The notes under the pieces are model-generated. The model was not told the origin of the DNA. It did not search any database and worked only from the letters and a program-made list of their open reading frames with translations. 64,000 bases of DNA from Flagellimonas aurea (GTDB taxonomy: Bacteria; Bacteroidota; Bacteroidia; Flavobacteriales; Flavobacteriaceae): the NCBI RefSeq assembly GCF_017313785.1, contig NZ_JAFLNL010000003.1, positions 186,001-250,000 on the forward strand, written 5' to 3'. A program made the position numbers and the translations under genes. This document shows positions 8,473-18,203 of this stretch, piece after piece (positions within the stretch are counted from its first letter, which is position 1; each line of letters opens with the position of its first letter).

Positions 8473-9666
8473 CTAGCTCAACACTTCCTCTACCTTATCT
8501 GCAGCTTCTTTAAATTGTACAGCTGAATGTACCGCCAAGCCAGAGTTATCGATAATTTCCTTCGCCAACTCGGCATTGGTTCCTTGCAACCTTACAATAA
8601 TTGGAACCTGAATGGCATCTCCCATGTTTTTATAGGCATCCACAACACCTTGGGCAACACGATCGCAACGAACGATTCCTCCGAAGATATTGATAAGGAT
8701 TGCTTTTACGTTTGGATCTTTAAGGATAATACGGAAGGCCTCTTCTACCCTTTTGGCATCAGCAGTACCTCCTACGTCCAAGAAATTAGCTGGTTCACCA
8801 CCTGCCATTTTTATCAAGTCCATAGTGGCCATCGCCAAACCGGCACCGTTCACCATACACCCTACGTTTCCATCCAAATCAACATAGTTCAGTCCAACTT
8901 CACGAGCTTCAACCTCGATTGGATTTTCTTCACGAAGGTCACGCATTTCCGCATAAGCCTTTCTTCTGTAAAGTGCATTATCGTCAATGGTCACCTTGGC
9001 ATCAACTGCCATAATTTTATCATCGGAAGTCTTCAAGACTGGGTTGATTTCAAAAAGACTGGAATCACTCTCAACATACGCTTTGTACAAAGACATCACA
9101 AATTTTACCATTTCTTTGAATGCAGTTCCGGAAAGTCCAAGATTGAAAGCGATTCTTCTTGCTTGGAAAGGCAACAGTCCCAATCCCGGGTCCACCTCTT
9201 CAGTAAAGATCAAATGTGGAGTTTTTTCCGCCACTTCTTCAATATCCATTCCTCCTTCGGTAGAATACATAATCATGTTTCTTCCCGTGCCTCTATTTAG
9301 AAGAACTGACATATAAAATTCGCTGGTTTCGCTGTCACCTGGATAGTAAACATCCTCGGCCACCAAAACTTGATGTACTTTTTTACCTTCGGCAGATGTT
9401 TGTGGGGTAACCAAGTTCATTCCTATAATGTTACCCGCCAACTCTTCAACTTCCTTCAAGTTTTTGGCGAGTTTTACACCACCACCCTTACCACGGCCAC
9501 CAGCATGTACTTGCGCTTTGATTACGTGCCATCCGGTTCCGGTTTCTTCAGTAAGTTGTTTTGCGGCATCTACCGCTTCCTTGGCGTTGTGGGCAACTAT
9601 CCCTCTCTGGATTCTAACTCCAAAACTCGCTAAAATCTCTTTTCCTTGATATTCGTGAAGATTCAT
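8473..9666 (-). CDS. sucC: Succinyl-CoA synthetase (ADP-forming) beta subunit
   Basis: 397 residues, full length. It forms the TCA-cycle enzyme with SucD that makes ATP or GTP from succinyl-CoA. The start MNLHEYQGKEILASFGV is the family signature. The ATP-grasp domain covers about residues 1-240 (KAQVHAGGRGKGGGVKLAK; ...FEINPVLKTSDDKIMAVDAK, with the metal-binding Glu-Asn and Asp). The CoA-ligase domain follows (GGTADAKRVEEAF; ILINIFGGIVRCD, the power-helix region). No sucD lies next to it, which is usual in Flavobacteriaceae. It has its own strong terminator. Confidence 0.97.
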   Translation of the reverse strand: MNLHEYQGKEILASFGVRIQRGIVAHNAKEAVDAAKQLTEETGTGWHVIKAQVHAGGRGKGGGVKLAKNLKEVEELAGNIIGMNLVTPQTSAEGKKVHQVLVAEDVYYPGDSETSEFYMSVLLNRGTGRNMIMYSTEGGMDIEEVAEKTPHLIFTEEVDPGLGLLPFQARRIAFNLGLSGTAFKEMVKFVMSLYKAYVESDSSLFEINPVLKTSDDKIMAVDAKVTIDDNALYRRKAYAEMRDLREENPIEVEAREVGLNYVDLDGNVGCMVNGAGLAMATMDLIKMAGGEPANFLDVGGTADAKRVEEAFRIILKDPNVKAILINIFGGIVRCDRVAQGVVDAYKNMGDAIQVPIIVRLQGTNAELAKEIIDNSGLAVHSAVQFKEAADKVEEVLS

Positions 9667-9692
9667 CTGTGAATTTACTTTTGTTTGAAGAC

Positions 9693-9700
9693 AAAAATAG
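9693..9700 (-). promoter_or_regulatory. Candidate -7 box of sucC
   Basis: CAAAAATA read on the plus strand is TATTTTTG on the minus strand, matching TAnnTTTG. It lies 27 bases upstream of the sucC start. The -33 element is not convincing. Confidence 0.4.
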
Positions 9701-9784
9701 AAAACACCGCTGACAAATTGAAGATGTTAAATGATTAATTAAAGATAAGCACCTATAAATTGCATCTTTTGTCAAAGGGAATAA

Positions 9785-10423
9785 CTATAACTTAAAATCT
9801 TGAAAGTCCAAAGGATCAAAGTTTTTGAAATGTCCGTTCATTTCAATCACCTCTTTGGTTCGATTCACCTTATTGAGAACATGGGTCGTTGTTTCTAAAT
9901 GGGCCTTGATAAAATTCAAGCGGTCCGTTTCTTTGGTCATCAGTAATAATTCATATTCTTGCTCAAAGGAGAGACCCATTTTGTGGGCCAACGAATAACT
10001 GTTGAATTGTTTTGGCGATGTTTTTGCAAATGGCACATCCATAATATCGTATAGTTCCTCCACTTTTTGAAGCACTTCTTCCCTTAAACTTTCATCCGCA
10101 TCGTTCTCGTGATATAAAAACTCGATTTCTCCCCCTCCGTAAAGTTTTCCCTCCATCTGCTTTTCAAAGCTCAGCACCTTAAAAACTTGACGCGCCACGC
10201 AAACGACATCCATCTCACCGGTATCATATGTGTTCACGACTTCTACCAATTGCACCTCGGTGCCATAGGAAATAGAATTGTTGATATAAACCGGAACACC
10301 AAAGGTCATGGCCTCTCTTCTACAATCGTTTATCAATTGTTTGTAACGGTCTTCAAAAATATGTAGCGGCACCGTTTCTCCCGGATAAAATACCGACTGT
10401 AATGGGAATAAGGGTAGTTTCAT
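9785..10423 (-). CDS. LON substrate-binding-domain protein
   Basis: 212 residues that consist only of the PUA-like substrate-binding domain normally at the N-terminus of Lon protease. The start MKLPLFPLQSVFYPGETVPLHIFEDRYKQL is the family pattern. There is no AAA+ motor or Ser-Lys protease domain, so it is the stand-alone LonN form. Its exact function is not known; roles in peptide or protein binding are assumed. It starts about 160 bases from the divergent lysA. Confidence 0.85.
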   Translation of the reverse strand: MKLPLFPLQSVFYPGETVPLHIFEDRYKQLINDCRREAMTFGVPVYINNSISYGTEVQLVEVVNTYDTGEMDVVCVARQVFKVLSFEKQMEGKLYGGGEIEFLYHENDADESLREEVLQKVEELYDIMDVPFAKTSPKQFNSYSLAHKMGLSFEQEYELLLMTKETDRLNFIKAHLETTTHVLNKVNRTKEVIEMNGHFKNFDPLDFQDFKL

Positions 10424-10584
10424 TGTTGCGATTTGCCTAAAAATACAGATGAAAACCTAAATCCGCAACTCCAAAAAAACCATAGTTGTTTTAAATAAAA
10501 CAACTTGTTATATTTTGATAAAAATGTTTTATTTCTTGCGTGTATAAACAACAAAATATAGTTTTGCTCAAAATACCGTACAAT

Positions 10585-11823
10585 ATGAATTCTAAGGACT
10601 TACTTCAGCTAACCGAGCAATTTGGCGCACCGCTATATGTTTATGATGCCGATAAGATCACATCACAATACAAAAAGCTCACCAATGCTTTTAAGGGCGT
10701 ACCCAATCTAAAGCTGAACTATGCGGCCAAAGCTTTGTCGAATGTTAGCATCCTACGATTGCTGAACAGTCTTGGGAGTGGTCTGGATACGGTATCCATA
10801 CAAGAAGTAAAATTAGGCCTTCTGGCCGGGTTTAAACCGGAATCCATCATTTTCACCCCTAACGGGGTTTCTTTGGAAGAGATTGAGGAAGCCGCAGCAC
10901 TAGGGGTTCAGGTGAATATAGACAACCTTTCCATTTTGGAACAGTTTGGAAGCAAGCACCCTGATATTCCCGTTTGTATCCGTATCAACCCTCATGTGAT
11001 GGCGGGAGGAAATTCCAACATCTCCGTGGGACATATCGATTCTAAATTTGGAATCAGCGTACATCAGATTCCACACCTATTGCGTATTGTGGAGTTGACC
11101 AACATGAACATCAACGGTATTCACATGCACACAGGTAGCGATATTTTGGATATTGATGTTTTTCTTTATGCTTCGGAAATACTTTTTGAAACCGCGAAAA
11201 ACTTCAAGGATCTAGAGTTTATCGACTTTGGTAGCGGGTTTAAAGTTCCTTATAAAGAAGGTGATATACAGACCAATGTGGATGAGTTGGGCAAAAAATT
11301 GACCAAAAGGTTCAATGAGTTTTGCAAAGAATATGGTAGAGAGCTTACCCTTGCTTTTGAGCCGGGTAAATTCTTGGTAAGCGAAGCTGGCTTCTTTTTG
11401 GCAAAAGTAAATGTGGTAAAACAAACCACCTCTACCGTTTTTGCCAGTATCGATTCAGGTTTTAATCACTTGATAAGACCTATGCTGTATGGGTCCAACC
11501 ATCAAATTATAAATATTTCCAATCCAAAAGGCAGGGAGCGTTATTACTCCGTAGTGGGGTACATTTGTGAGACAGATACCTTTGGAAGCAACCGCAGAAT
11601 CAACGAAATATCCGAAGGGGACATCCTATGCTTTAAAAATGCCGGTGCTTACTGTTTTACCATGGCAAGCAATTACAACTCCAGATACAGGCCCGCGGAA
11701 GTACTTTGGTATCAAGGCAAAGCACATTTGATTAGAAAAAGGGAAACCTTTGATGATATCTTGAATAATCAAGTTGACGTTAAGGAACTTTTTGAACCAT
11801 CAAAAAAGCAAACCGTAAAGTAA
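10585..11823 (+). CDS. lysA: Diaminopimelate decarboxylase
   Basis: 413 residues. PLP enzyme making L-lysine from meso-diaminopimelate. I chose ATG 10585 because homologues begin MNSKDLL-like; an in-frame upstream start at 10540 would add 15 non-conserved residues. The PLP lysine is K49 (LNYAAKALSN). The glycine-rich phosphate loop is DFGSGFKVPY near 220, and the second-subunit active-site cysteine lies in GYICETDTFG near 335. The fold-type III barrel is complete. Upstream is a T-rich promoter region shared with the divergent LonN gene. Confidence 0.95.
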   Translation: MNSKDLLQLTEQFGAPLYVYDADKITSQYKKLTNAFKGVPNLKLNYAAKALSNVSILRLLNSLGSGLDTVSIQEVKLGLLAGFKPESIIFTPNGVSLEEIEEAAALGVQVNIDNLSILEQFGSKHPDIPVCIRINPHVMAGGNSNISVGHIDSKFGISVHQIPHLLRIVELTNMNINGIHMHTGSDILDIDVFLYASEILFETAKNFKDLEFIDFGSGFKVPYKEGDIQTNVDELGKKLTKRFNEFCKEYGRELTLAFEPGKFLVSEAGFFLAKVNVVKQTTSTVFASIDSGFNHLIRPMLYGSNHQIINISNPKGRERYYSVVGYICETDTFGSNRRINEISEGDILCFKNAGAYCFTMASNYNSRYRPAEVLWYQGKAHLIRKRETFDDILNNQVDVKELFEPSKKQTVK

Positions 11824-11923
11824 GCACAAAGCATTATTAGACTGTTAAAGGCAATACTTTTTTGGCACAATTTTCGTTAGTTTTGTATTGATACGACGAC
11901 GATTACGTCAAAAAACCAAGACT

Positions 11924-12439
11924 ATGCGCTCAATTTTTACCCAAATCAGCTTACTTTTTCTAGTATTCACTAGCTTTAGTATTCAAGCTCAAGATATTAA
12001 CTGGATATCATGGGAAGAGGCCGTTGAACTTTCCAAAACGGATGCCAAACCCAAAAAAATCTTTGTGGATGTTTATACGGACTGGTGCGGATGGTGCAAA
12101 AAAATGGACCAAAACACTTTTCAAAACCCCGAAGTATCCAAATATATGCAGGACAACTTCTATATGGTAAAAATGGATGCTGAAGGTAAAGACCCTATCG
12201 TATATCAAGGTAAGACCTTCAAGTATGTTCCCTCGGGAAGAAGAGGCTACCATGAGCTTGCAGCTGCACTATTACAGGGAAAAATGAGCTATCCTACGGT
12301 TGTTTTCTTGGATGAATCTCTAAATATGTTATCTCCCGTTCCCGGTTATCAACAGGTGGAACCTTTTATGCAGATTGCCAAATACTTTGGCGACAACATT
12401 TATAAGGACAAAGATTGGCAAAGCTACGCTGGGAAATAA
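11924..12439 (+). CDS. Exported thioredoxin-fold protein
   Basis: 171 residues. The start at 11924 gives a signal peptide (MRSIFTQISLLFLVFTSFSIQAQ, cut near residue 23). The redox motif CGWC (C55-C58) sits in VYTDWCGWCKKMDQNTF. The segment MSYPTVVFLDESLN supplies the cis-proline. It should act in the periplasm as a disulfide reductase or oxidase, similar to the DUF255/thioredoxin_7 group. An in-frame TTG at 11888 would put 12 basic residues before the signal, which is unlikely. It stands 100 bases after lysA and ends 28 bases from the convergent guaB. Confidence 0.85.
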   Translation: MRSIFTQISLLFLVFTSFSIQAQDINWISWEEAVELSKTDAKPKKIFVDVYTDWCGWCKKMDQNTFQNPEVSKYMQDNFYMVKMDAEGKDPIVYQGKTFKYVPSGRRGYHELAAALLQGKMSYPTVVFLDESLNMLSPVPGYQQVEPFMQIAKYFGDNIYKDKDWQSYAGK

Positions 12440-12467
12440 AATTCCCCAGCCGCTTTGACCTTATTTC

Positions 12468-13940
12468 TTATCTGCTATAGTTCGGACTTTCTTTTGTAAT
12501 CGTAACATTATGTGGGTGACTCTCGTGAATTCCGCTTGATGTAATCTTTACAAATCGAGCGTTGTTTTTAAGGGTTTCGATATCCTTGGCACCGCAATAG
12601 CCCATACCTGCCCGCAGCCCACCAATAAACTGGTGCATGCTTTCCATTAATTCCCCTTTGTAAGGCACACGGCCAACTATACCTTCTGGAACCAACTTTT
12701 TGATATCGTCCTCAACGTCCTGAAAGTATCTGTCTTTACTACCTTGCTTCATGGCTTCTACAGAGCCCATTCCGCGGTAAGATTTAAACTTTCTTCCTTC
12801 GTAGATTATGGTTTCTCCCGGAGATTCTTTGGTGCCCGCAAGCAAGGACCCCAACATTACGGTGTCCGCCCCGGCCGCCAATGCTTTTGGGATATCACCG
12901 GTATATCGGATTCCTCCATCCGCGATAACAGGAATACCAGTCCCCTTTAATGCGGCGGCAACTTCCAAAACAGCGGAAAACTGGGGAAATCCAACCCCCG
13001 CCACAACACGCGTGGTGCAAATGGAACCTGGCCCGATTCCAACCTTTACGGCATCGGCACCGGCCTCTACCAAGTATTTTGCGGCTTCAGCAGTCGCTAT
13101 GTTTCCGACGACCACTTCCAGTTCCGGGAACGATTTCTTTACCGCCTTTAAAATACTTACCACACCTTTGGTGTGCCCGTGAGCCGTATCTATGATTACG
13201 GCGTCTACGCCAGCCTTGACCAAGGCTGCTGCACGATCTACCGCATCTCCTGTGACGCCAATTGCCGCAGCTACGCGCAATCGTCCGTACTGGTCCTTAT
13301 TGGCTATGGGTTTTTGGGTAAGTTTCGTAATATCCCTAAAGGTAATGAGGCCTATAAGCTCGTCATTGTCATTTATTACCGGAAGTTTTTCAATTTTGTT
13401 CTCTTGCAGGATCACTTCTGCCTGTTGAAGTGAAGTACCCTCGGCGACAGTCACCAAATTTTCGGACGTCATTACATCCGCAATGGGCCTATCGTCATTT
13501 TTCTCAAAACGAAGATCACGATTGGTCACAATACCGATCAGCTTTTTGTTGCTGTCCACAATGGGAATTCCACCGATACTATGCTCTCTCATACTTGCTT
13601 TGGCATCGCGCACCAAGGATTCCAATGGTAGAGTAACAGGATCCATGATCATTCCACTCTCTGCCCGCTTTACTTTTCTGACCTTAAGTGCTTGTTGCTC
13701 TATGGTCATATTTTTATGAAGCACACCAATACCGCCCTCCCTTGCCATGGCTATGGCCATACGGGATTCGGTCACTGTATCCATCGCTGCGGAAACAATG
13801 GGGACATTTATGGTGATGTTCTTTGTAAATTTTGATTGAATATTTACTTCTCTGGGAAGTACTTCGGAGTATGCCGGCACAAGAAGAACGTCGTCGTACG
13901 TAAGTCCTTCTCCAACAATTTTGTTCTGGTGAGCTTCCAT
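12468..13940 (-). CDS. guaB: Inosine-5'-monophosphate dehydrogenase
   Basis: 490 residues. NAD-dependent oxidation of IMP to XMP, the first step of GMP synthesis. The barrel is interrupted by two CBS domains at about 95-210 ([12 protein letters not shown]...). The catalytic cysteine lies in [11 protein letters not shown] near residue 305. IMP-binding [14 protein letters not shown] and the mobile flap [10 protein letters not shown]...DRYFQ are present, and the C-terminus carries [12 protein letters not shown]. Full length. A candidate -7 box lies at 13964-13971. Confidence 0.97.
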   Translation of the reverse strand: MEAHQNKIVGEGLTYDDVLLVPAYSEVLPREVNIQSKFTKNITINVPIVSAAMDTVTESRMAIAMAREGGIGVLHKNMTIEQQALKVRKVKRAESGMIMDPVTLPLESLVRDAKASMREHSIGGIPIVDSNKKLIGIVTNRDLRFEKNDDRPIADVMTSENLVTVAEGTSLQQAEVILQENKIEKLPVINDNDELIGLITFRDITKLTQKPIANKDQYGRLRVAAAIGVTGDAVDRAAALVKAGVDAVIIDTAHGHTKGVVSILKAVKKSFPELEVVVGNIATAEAAKYLVEAGADAVKVGIGPGSICTTRVVAGVGFPQFSAVLEVAAALKGTGIPVIADGGIRYTGDIPKALAAGADTVMLGSLLAGTKESPGETIIYEGRKFKSYRGMGSVEAMKQGSKDRYFQDVEDDIKKLVPEGIVGRVPYKGELMESMHQFIGGLRAGMGYCGAKDIETLKNNARFVKITSSGIHESHPHNVTITKESPNYSR

Positions 13941-13963
13941 TGCAATTACGGATTAATTGCGTG

Positions 13964-13971
13964 CAAATATA
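13964..13971 (-). promoter_or_regulatory. Candidate -7 box of guaB
   Basis: CAAATATA on the plus strand reads TATATTTG on the minus strand, an exact TAnnTTTG match, 24 bases upstream of the guaB start. Confidence 0.45.
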
Positions 13972-14092
13972 CCACTAATTTATTGGATTACCTCGCTGTG
14001 CCCGTATTACATTTTTTCGGCTCCTAGAAATTTGTTCGATTATTTAGAATCATTCTATATAATTATTACCTTTAGGGTTCAAATCTTTTTTT

Positions 14093-14443
14093 ATGTGCAG
14101 ATTTTTGAATGTGATGAGCCGGTCGAAAAATGGGGTGTTGACTTTCTGTGACCACACCAAATTATTTCAATTACTATACAACAACCTCTGTTTTGAGTTG
14201 TATGAATGGGAGCTAGACGCTTTACGAGAATACATTGAACAGCTAGATATTCCCTATTGGGAAAAACACTTGAAAAATTGGGGCCATCAACGTAAAATTC
14301 CAATCTCCGTGGGCAAAAAGCACTTCATCATCTTGGTAAACAAGGAAGAGGTCAACGAACTATTAAGCTTATTGTGCTTTGAAAAGCAAGGGGTAGAGTT
14401 ATTAAGTCACGATGAAATCGACTATCAATTCATTGAGAACTAA
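14093..14443 (+). CDS. Small conserved flavobacterial protein (DUF6686-like)
   Basis: 116 residues, soluble. The opening MCRFLNVMSRSKNGVLTFCDHTKLFQLLYNNLCFE and the later RKIPISVGKKHFIILVNKEEVNEL match my memory of a small Bacteroidota family (DUF6686-like) with two conserved cysteines near the start (C2, C19). The function is unknown. Its last 14 bases overlap the convergent membrane protein gene. Confidence 0.6.
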   Translation: MCRFLNVMSRSKNGVLTFCDHTKLFQLLYNNLCFELYEWELDALREYIEQLDIPYWEKHLKNWGHQRKIPISVGKKHFIILVNKEEVNELLSLLCFEKQGVELLSHDEIDYQFIEN

Positions 14444-14948
14444 TACTCGATATTTTGAATTTGTTCGGAAACAGACATTGCCAAAGGACCAAAATTGCCG
14501 AGCCCGTATAGGTAAAGGTCATCAACATTCCAGAAAAAACAACGATGTACCTAAACCAGCTGACTCCGGACCACATCACATAGATACCACCGAAGGTCAG
14601 AATAATAGAAAGAAATGGTTCAAGGGTCAAAAATAGCTTTAGTTTTCTCGGAGCCTTTGTAAGCCAAACCAATCCACCCAATAGAAAAAATATAAGGGAC
14701 ATGGATAGCACGTGTGTGTGAACCACCGTCAACATTTCACGCTCTCCTTTTTTAAACTTCATCACTTCGGCATCCTCATCATCCTCGTTGCCCAAGTAAT
14801 TTTCTTCAATCCCAACTGGGGTTGTCGACTCGGTTTCTTGGATAAAAAGCAATCCAGTGAAGTATCCCACGGAGAGAACAATCACGAAAGTTGCAATAAA
14901 AACACGCAATTCTTTGGGTAAATTGGGCAATAGACCGTTGTACTTCAT
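14430..14948 (-). CDS. Four-helix membrane protein of unknown function
   Basis: 172 residues. Hydrophobic segments lie near residues 15-35, 78-97, 107-125 and 133-155. The first loop (about residues 37-72) is strongly acidic and contains a conserved-looking HTHVLSMS just before helix 2. The pattern recalls small heme- or copper-associated membrane proteins but I cannot assign a family. Its 3' end overlaps the DUF6686-like gene by 14 bases. Confidence 0.55.
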   Translation of the reverse strand: MKYNGLLPNLPKELRVFIATFVIVLSVGYFTGLLFIQETESTTPVGIEENYLGNEDDEDAEVMKFKKGEREMLTVVHTHVLSMSLIFFLLGGLVWLTKAPRKLKLFLTLEPFLSIILTFGGIYVMWSGVSWFRYIVVFSGMLMTFTYTGSAILVLWQCLFPNKFKISSISSQ

Positions 14949-15034
14949 AATGATGAATCGTTGGAAGCATCAAATATATCAATTTAGACTCAATCTAAAT
15001 AAATGAAGGTTGATTTTATGTGTTCTGAAAAGAT

Positions 15035-15898
15035 TTAATGATACACGGAGAACAATTCCGTTGCCTTATTATAGGCAGCTTCAAAAACCATCCAATTGAC
15101 ACCCGAATCAGCTTTCTCGGCTGTAAAATAGGAGAGCATTTTTTCCGTGGGCATATTGCCCGTCAATTCGTCCTTGGCCATGGGACAGCCGCCAAATCCT
15201 TGAACGGCACCATCAAAACGGCGACAACCAGCTTTGTAAGCCGCATCCACCTTTTCGTGCCATTTTGTGGGCGTAGTGTGCAAATGGGCCCCGAATTCAA
15301 TATCTGGATATTTGGGAATCAAGTTGGAAAACAAATAATCTATGACCTCGGGTGTAGAACTGCCAATGGTATCCGACAACGATAGTATTCTGGTTCCCAT
15401 TTCGGCCAGCTTTTCGGTCCACTCCCCTACAATCTCCACGTTCCAAGGATCTCCGTAGGGATTCCCAAACCCCATGGAAATATAGGTGACCACCTCTTTA
15501 TTGTTTGCATCTGCCAGTTCCAAGATTCCCTTTAACGTTTCCACCGATTGATCTATCGTCTTATGTGTGTTCCGCATCTGAAAGTTCTCGGAAATGGAAA
15601 AAGGAAAACCTAAATAGTCTATGGCTTTATGTTCGCATGCGTCCTGCGCCCCACGAACATTGGCCACAATGGCCAAAAGCTTGCTTTTGGTGCGCGATAA
15701 ATCCAACTTTGCCAAAACCTCTGCTGTATCCTGCATCTGCGGTATAGCCTTGGGGGATACAAAACTTCCAAAGTCAATCGTATCAAAACCGCATCCCAGC
15801 AAGGATTGTATATACTTTACCTTTTCATCCGTTGGGATAAAGGTTTTGATACCCTGCATGGCGTCCCGTGGACATTCTATGAGTTTAACTTTTGACAT
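15035..15898 (-). CDS. Hydroxymethylglutaryl-CoA lyase
   Basis: 287 residues from ATG 15898; a start at 15919 would add seven residues (MLFLRKP) that look non-native. It cleaves HMG-CoA to acetyl-CoA and acetoacetate in leucine breakdown. It has the DRE-TIM signature start (VKLIECPRDAMQGIKTFIPT), the metal-binding HLHTTP near 205, and the catalytic cysteine motif GGCPMAKDELTGNMPTE near 240. It lies next to a LysE-type exporter and pyrD, all minus strand. Confidence 0.9.
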   Translation of the reverse strand: MSKVKLIECPRDAMQGIKTFIPTDEKVKYIQSLLGCGFDTIDFGSFVSPKAIPQMQDTAEVLAKLDLSRTKSKLLAIVANVRGAQDACEHKAIDYLGFPFSISENFQMRNTHKTIDQSVETLKGILELADANNKEVVTYISMGFGNPYGDPWNVEIVGEWTEKLAEMGTRILSLSDTIGSSTPEVIDYLFSNLIPKYPDIEFGAHLHTTPTKWHEKVDAAYKAGCRRFDGAVQGFGGCPMAKDELTGNMPTEKMLSYFTAEKADSGVNWMVFEAAYNKATELFSVYH

Positions 15899-15919
15899 AG
15901 GCTTTCGTAAAAATAGCAC

Positions 15920-16576
15920 TTATTTATCCGATAAAAATAGATAAACGGCAATCCCCACAAAAACAACTATCTGAACCCATTTTAAATAGAATCCTGTTTT
16001 TTGATGACGCGAAAGATACTTGGTGATTTTACCCGCCAAAACTGCAATTGTACCGAAAACAATAAGGGCAGAAAGCATAAAAAGCAATCCCAAAATATAA
16101 AATTGAACAACGGTACTGAGACTGTCACTGAACAAAAAACCAGGAAAAAATGCCAAAAAAAAGATAGTGACCTTGGGGTTGAGCACATTCATGGTGAACC
16201 CAGTCCAAAAAAGTTTTCGGGGTGATTTGACAGTTTTGTTTTTGTCGTCCAGAAGAATTGAATCATCGCTACGATAAACTTGATAGGCCAAATACAATAA
16301 ATATATGGCACCAAACAATTTGATGACAAAAAACAAGGTATCGCTTTGTTTAATGATTTCAGACACCCCAAAAGCCAACAGTGTGGTATGCACCAAACAG
16401 CCCGAAACCAATCCCAAAACAGTGGCCAAACCAGATTTTGTGCCGTTGCTGATACTTTGGGTAAGTACAAAAATATTATCAGGTCCCGGCGAAATGGCGA
16501 GTACCAAAGATGAGACTAAAAAGCCAATCAATATAGGGGTATTGATGGTTTCCAGAAATATTAGCAAACCGTACAT
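15920..16576 (-). CDS. LysE/RhtB-family amino-acid exporter
   Basis: 218 residues with six predicted membrane helices. ISPGPDNIFVLTQS near residue 28 is the hallmark of the LysE/RhtB family, and FWTGFTMNVLNPKVTIFFLAFFPGF near 120-145 is the second conserved block. It exports an amino acid or derivative; the substrate is not predictable. It starts 6 bases after the pyrD stop and ends 21 bases before the HMG-CoA lyase start, so the three genes probably form one transcript. Confidence 0.85.
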   Translation of the reverse strand: MYGLLIFLETINTPILIGFLVSSLVLAISPGPDNIFVLTQSISNGTKSGLATVLGLVSGCLVHTTLLAFGVSEIIKQSDTLFFVIKLFGAIYLLYLAYQVYRSDDSILLDDKNKTVKSPRKLFWTGFTMNVLNPKVTIFFLAFFPGFLFSDSLSTVVQFYILGLLFMLSALIVFGTIAVLAGKITKYLSRHQKTGFYLKWVQIVVFVGIAVYLFLSDK

Positions 16577-16582
16577 ATTTTC

Positions 16583-17623
16583 TTAATCCATTTTCTCCAA
16601 AATGGCTTTGTTGATTTTTTTGATAAGTGCAGGGCCCTCGTAAATAAAACCAGTATAAAGCTGTACCAAATCCGCGCCTGCCTCCAATTTTTCCAATGCA
16701 TCGGCTTCTGAATGAATACCTCCCACCCCAATAATCGGAAATGCTTTTCTACTGTTATCGGCCAAAAATCGGATTACCTCTGTACTCCTATCAGTTAAGG
16801 GTTTACCGCTTAATCCTCCAGTTTCTTCAGATAAGGTAAGGTGTGATTTTAAATCGTTTCGCGCAATAGTAGTGTTTGTGGCAATTACACCATCAATTTT
16901 TGTATCGGCAACAATTTCGATGATGTCCAACAGTTGGTCGTCAGTTAAATCAGGGGCAATCTTCAATAATATCGGTTTTTCTATCTTGGACGTGCTCTTG
17001 GCCAGTTTTTTATTCTGACTTTTTAGCTTTTTCAGCAACTTGGTCAACGGTTCCCTATCCTGTAACTCTCTTAGGCCTGGCGTATTGGGCGAACTCACAT
17101 TTACCACAAAATAGTCCACATGATCAAACAAAGCTTCAAAACAGATGAGATAATCTTTCAATGCGTCCTCGTTAGCTGTTACTTTGTTCTTTCCAATATT
17201 ACCTCCAACAATTACACGGTGCCTTTTCTTCAACTGCTCAACAGCCTCAAAGACCCCTTTGTTGTTGAACCCCATCCTATTGATAATGGCCTTATCATCC
17301 TTTAATCTGAATAATCTTTTTTTAGGGTTCCCCGGCTGTGGTTTCGGGGTTACAGTTCCAATTTCCACAAATCCAAACCCAAAATCCGAAAACTCGTTGT
17401 ACAATTTGGCATCCTTATCAAAACCAGCGGCCAAACCAACTGGATTCTTAAATCTCACACCAAATACTTCCCGTTCCAATCTCGGGTTATCAACAACAAA
17501 AATCTTTCGAAAAATACCGCCCAAACCCAATCTTGAAAAAAATTTTATAGCCCTAAAAGTAAAGTGGTGCACGGCTTCTGGGTCAAATAAAAAAAGTACC
17601 GGACGAATAAGGATTTTGTACAT
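16583..17623 (-). CDS. pyrD: Dihydroorotate dehydrogenase (quinone)
   Basis: 346 residues, class 2 type: the N-terminal amphipathic region ([23 protein letters not shown]) docks it to the membrane where it passes electrons to quinone. FMN-site motifs are [39 protein letters not shown] and [29 protein letters not shown]. The catalytic Ser lies in [12 protein letters not shown] near 180. Pyrimidine synthesis. First gene of the pyrD-lysE-like-HMGCL run. Confidence 0.95.
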   Translation of the reverse strand: MYKILIRPVLFLFDPEAVHHFTFRAIKFFSRLGLGGIFRKIFVVDNPRLEREVFGVRFKNPVGLAAGFDKDAKLYNEFSDFGFGFVEIGTVTPKPQPGNPKKRLFRLKDDKAIINRMGFNNKGVFEAVEQLKKRHRVIVGGNIGKNKVTANEDALKDYLICFEALFDHVDYFVVNVSSPNTPGLRELQDREPLTKLLKKLKSQNKKLAKSTSKIEKPILLKIAPDLTDDQLLDIIEIVADTKIDGVIATNTTIARNDLKSHLTLSEETGGLSGKPLTDRSTEVIRFLADNSRKAFPIIGVGGIHSEADALEKLEAGADLVQLYTGFIYEGPALIKKINKAILEKMD

Positions 17624-17679
17624 TCAGAATGGATTTTGGACAAAAATAAAAACTCTTAAAACAGTTCTTAACATTTCGG

Positions 17680-18099
17680 TCAATTTTCGTCAACAGACCT
17701 ATTTACGTAGATGGGGCGCAGGGTCATTTGGTTGCATAGCTTCAAATACCTATCATATTGTGTTTGGGTAAAACTCTCCAACAGTCTTTTATCCATCATG
17801 TGGACGTTTTTTGCCATGCTATCAATAAAGGATTGGTACTTTCTGGACACTTCAATCAGAACTTCGGGCGAGCTGTCCTCGTTTTGTTTCATTAGGTACT
17901 CTGCCCGTTCCTTAAAAATATCGTTCCTGATTTTTAGTTCGGCGCTCCAATTTTTTAAGTTCTCCCGCTGCTCTTCCGTCAGCTCAAAAACTTTGGTAAT
18001 GGTCTCGTTATCCCTACCGCCAACACCTAAAATACAATCCATCTGGGCCGTTCCGTAAAATCCAGATATCAAAAAAAGAAAATATACTAGCGGTTTCAA
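17680..18099 (-). CDS. Exported protein with LTxxQ-like motifs
   Basis: 139 residues. The signal peptide covers residues 1-18 (MKPLVYFLFLISGFYGTA). The mature helical protein has FELTEEQRENLKNW near 40 and FTQTQYDRYLKLC near 112, a spacing like the paired LTxxQ motifs of Spy/CpxP periplasmic proteins. It may be a periplasmic stress or chaperone-like protein, but the second motif is degenerate. Single gene; it starts about 105 bases from the divergent pepT. Confidence 0.55.
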   Translation of the reverse strand: MKPLVYFLFLISGFYGTAQMDCILGVGGRDNETITKVFELTEEQRENLKNWSAELKIRNDIFKERAEYLMKQNEDSSPEVLIEVSRKYQSFIDSMAKNVHMMDKRLLESFTQTQYDRYLKLCNQMTLRPIYVNRSVDEN

Positions 18100-18203
18100 G
18101 TGAAGTTGATTTTAATGGTTCGTGAAAGATACTTATTAATGCCCTTGATTTGCAAAATTACATTTGAATAAGCATTATTTTTGATGAAACTCGACACCCG
18201 ACC

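Noticed and set aside
8527..9300. Long plus-strand open frame opposite sucC
   Set aside because: It is the mirror of a strongly supported gene, has no recognisable domain, and its composition follows sucC codon use.
13192..13720. Several plus-strand open frames opposite guaB
   Set aside because: All lie within guaB, are short and overlap each other; they carry no motif.
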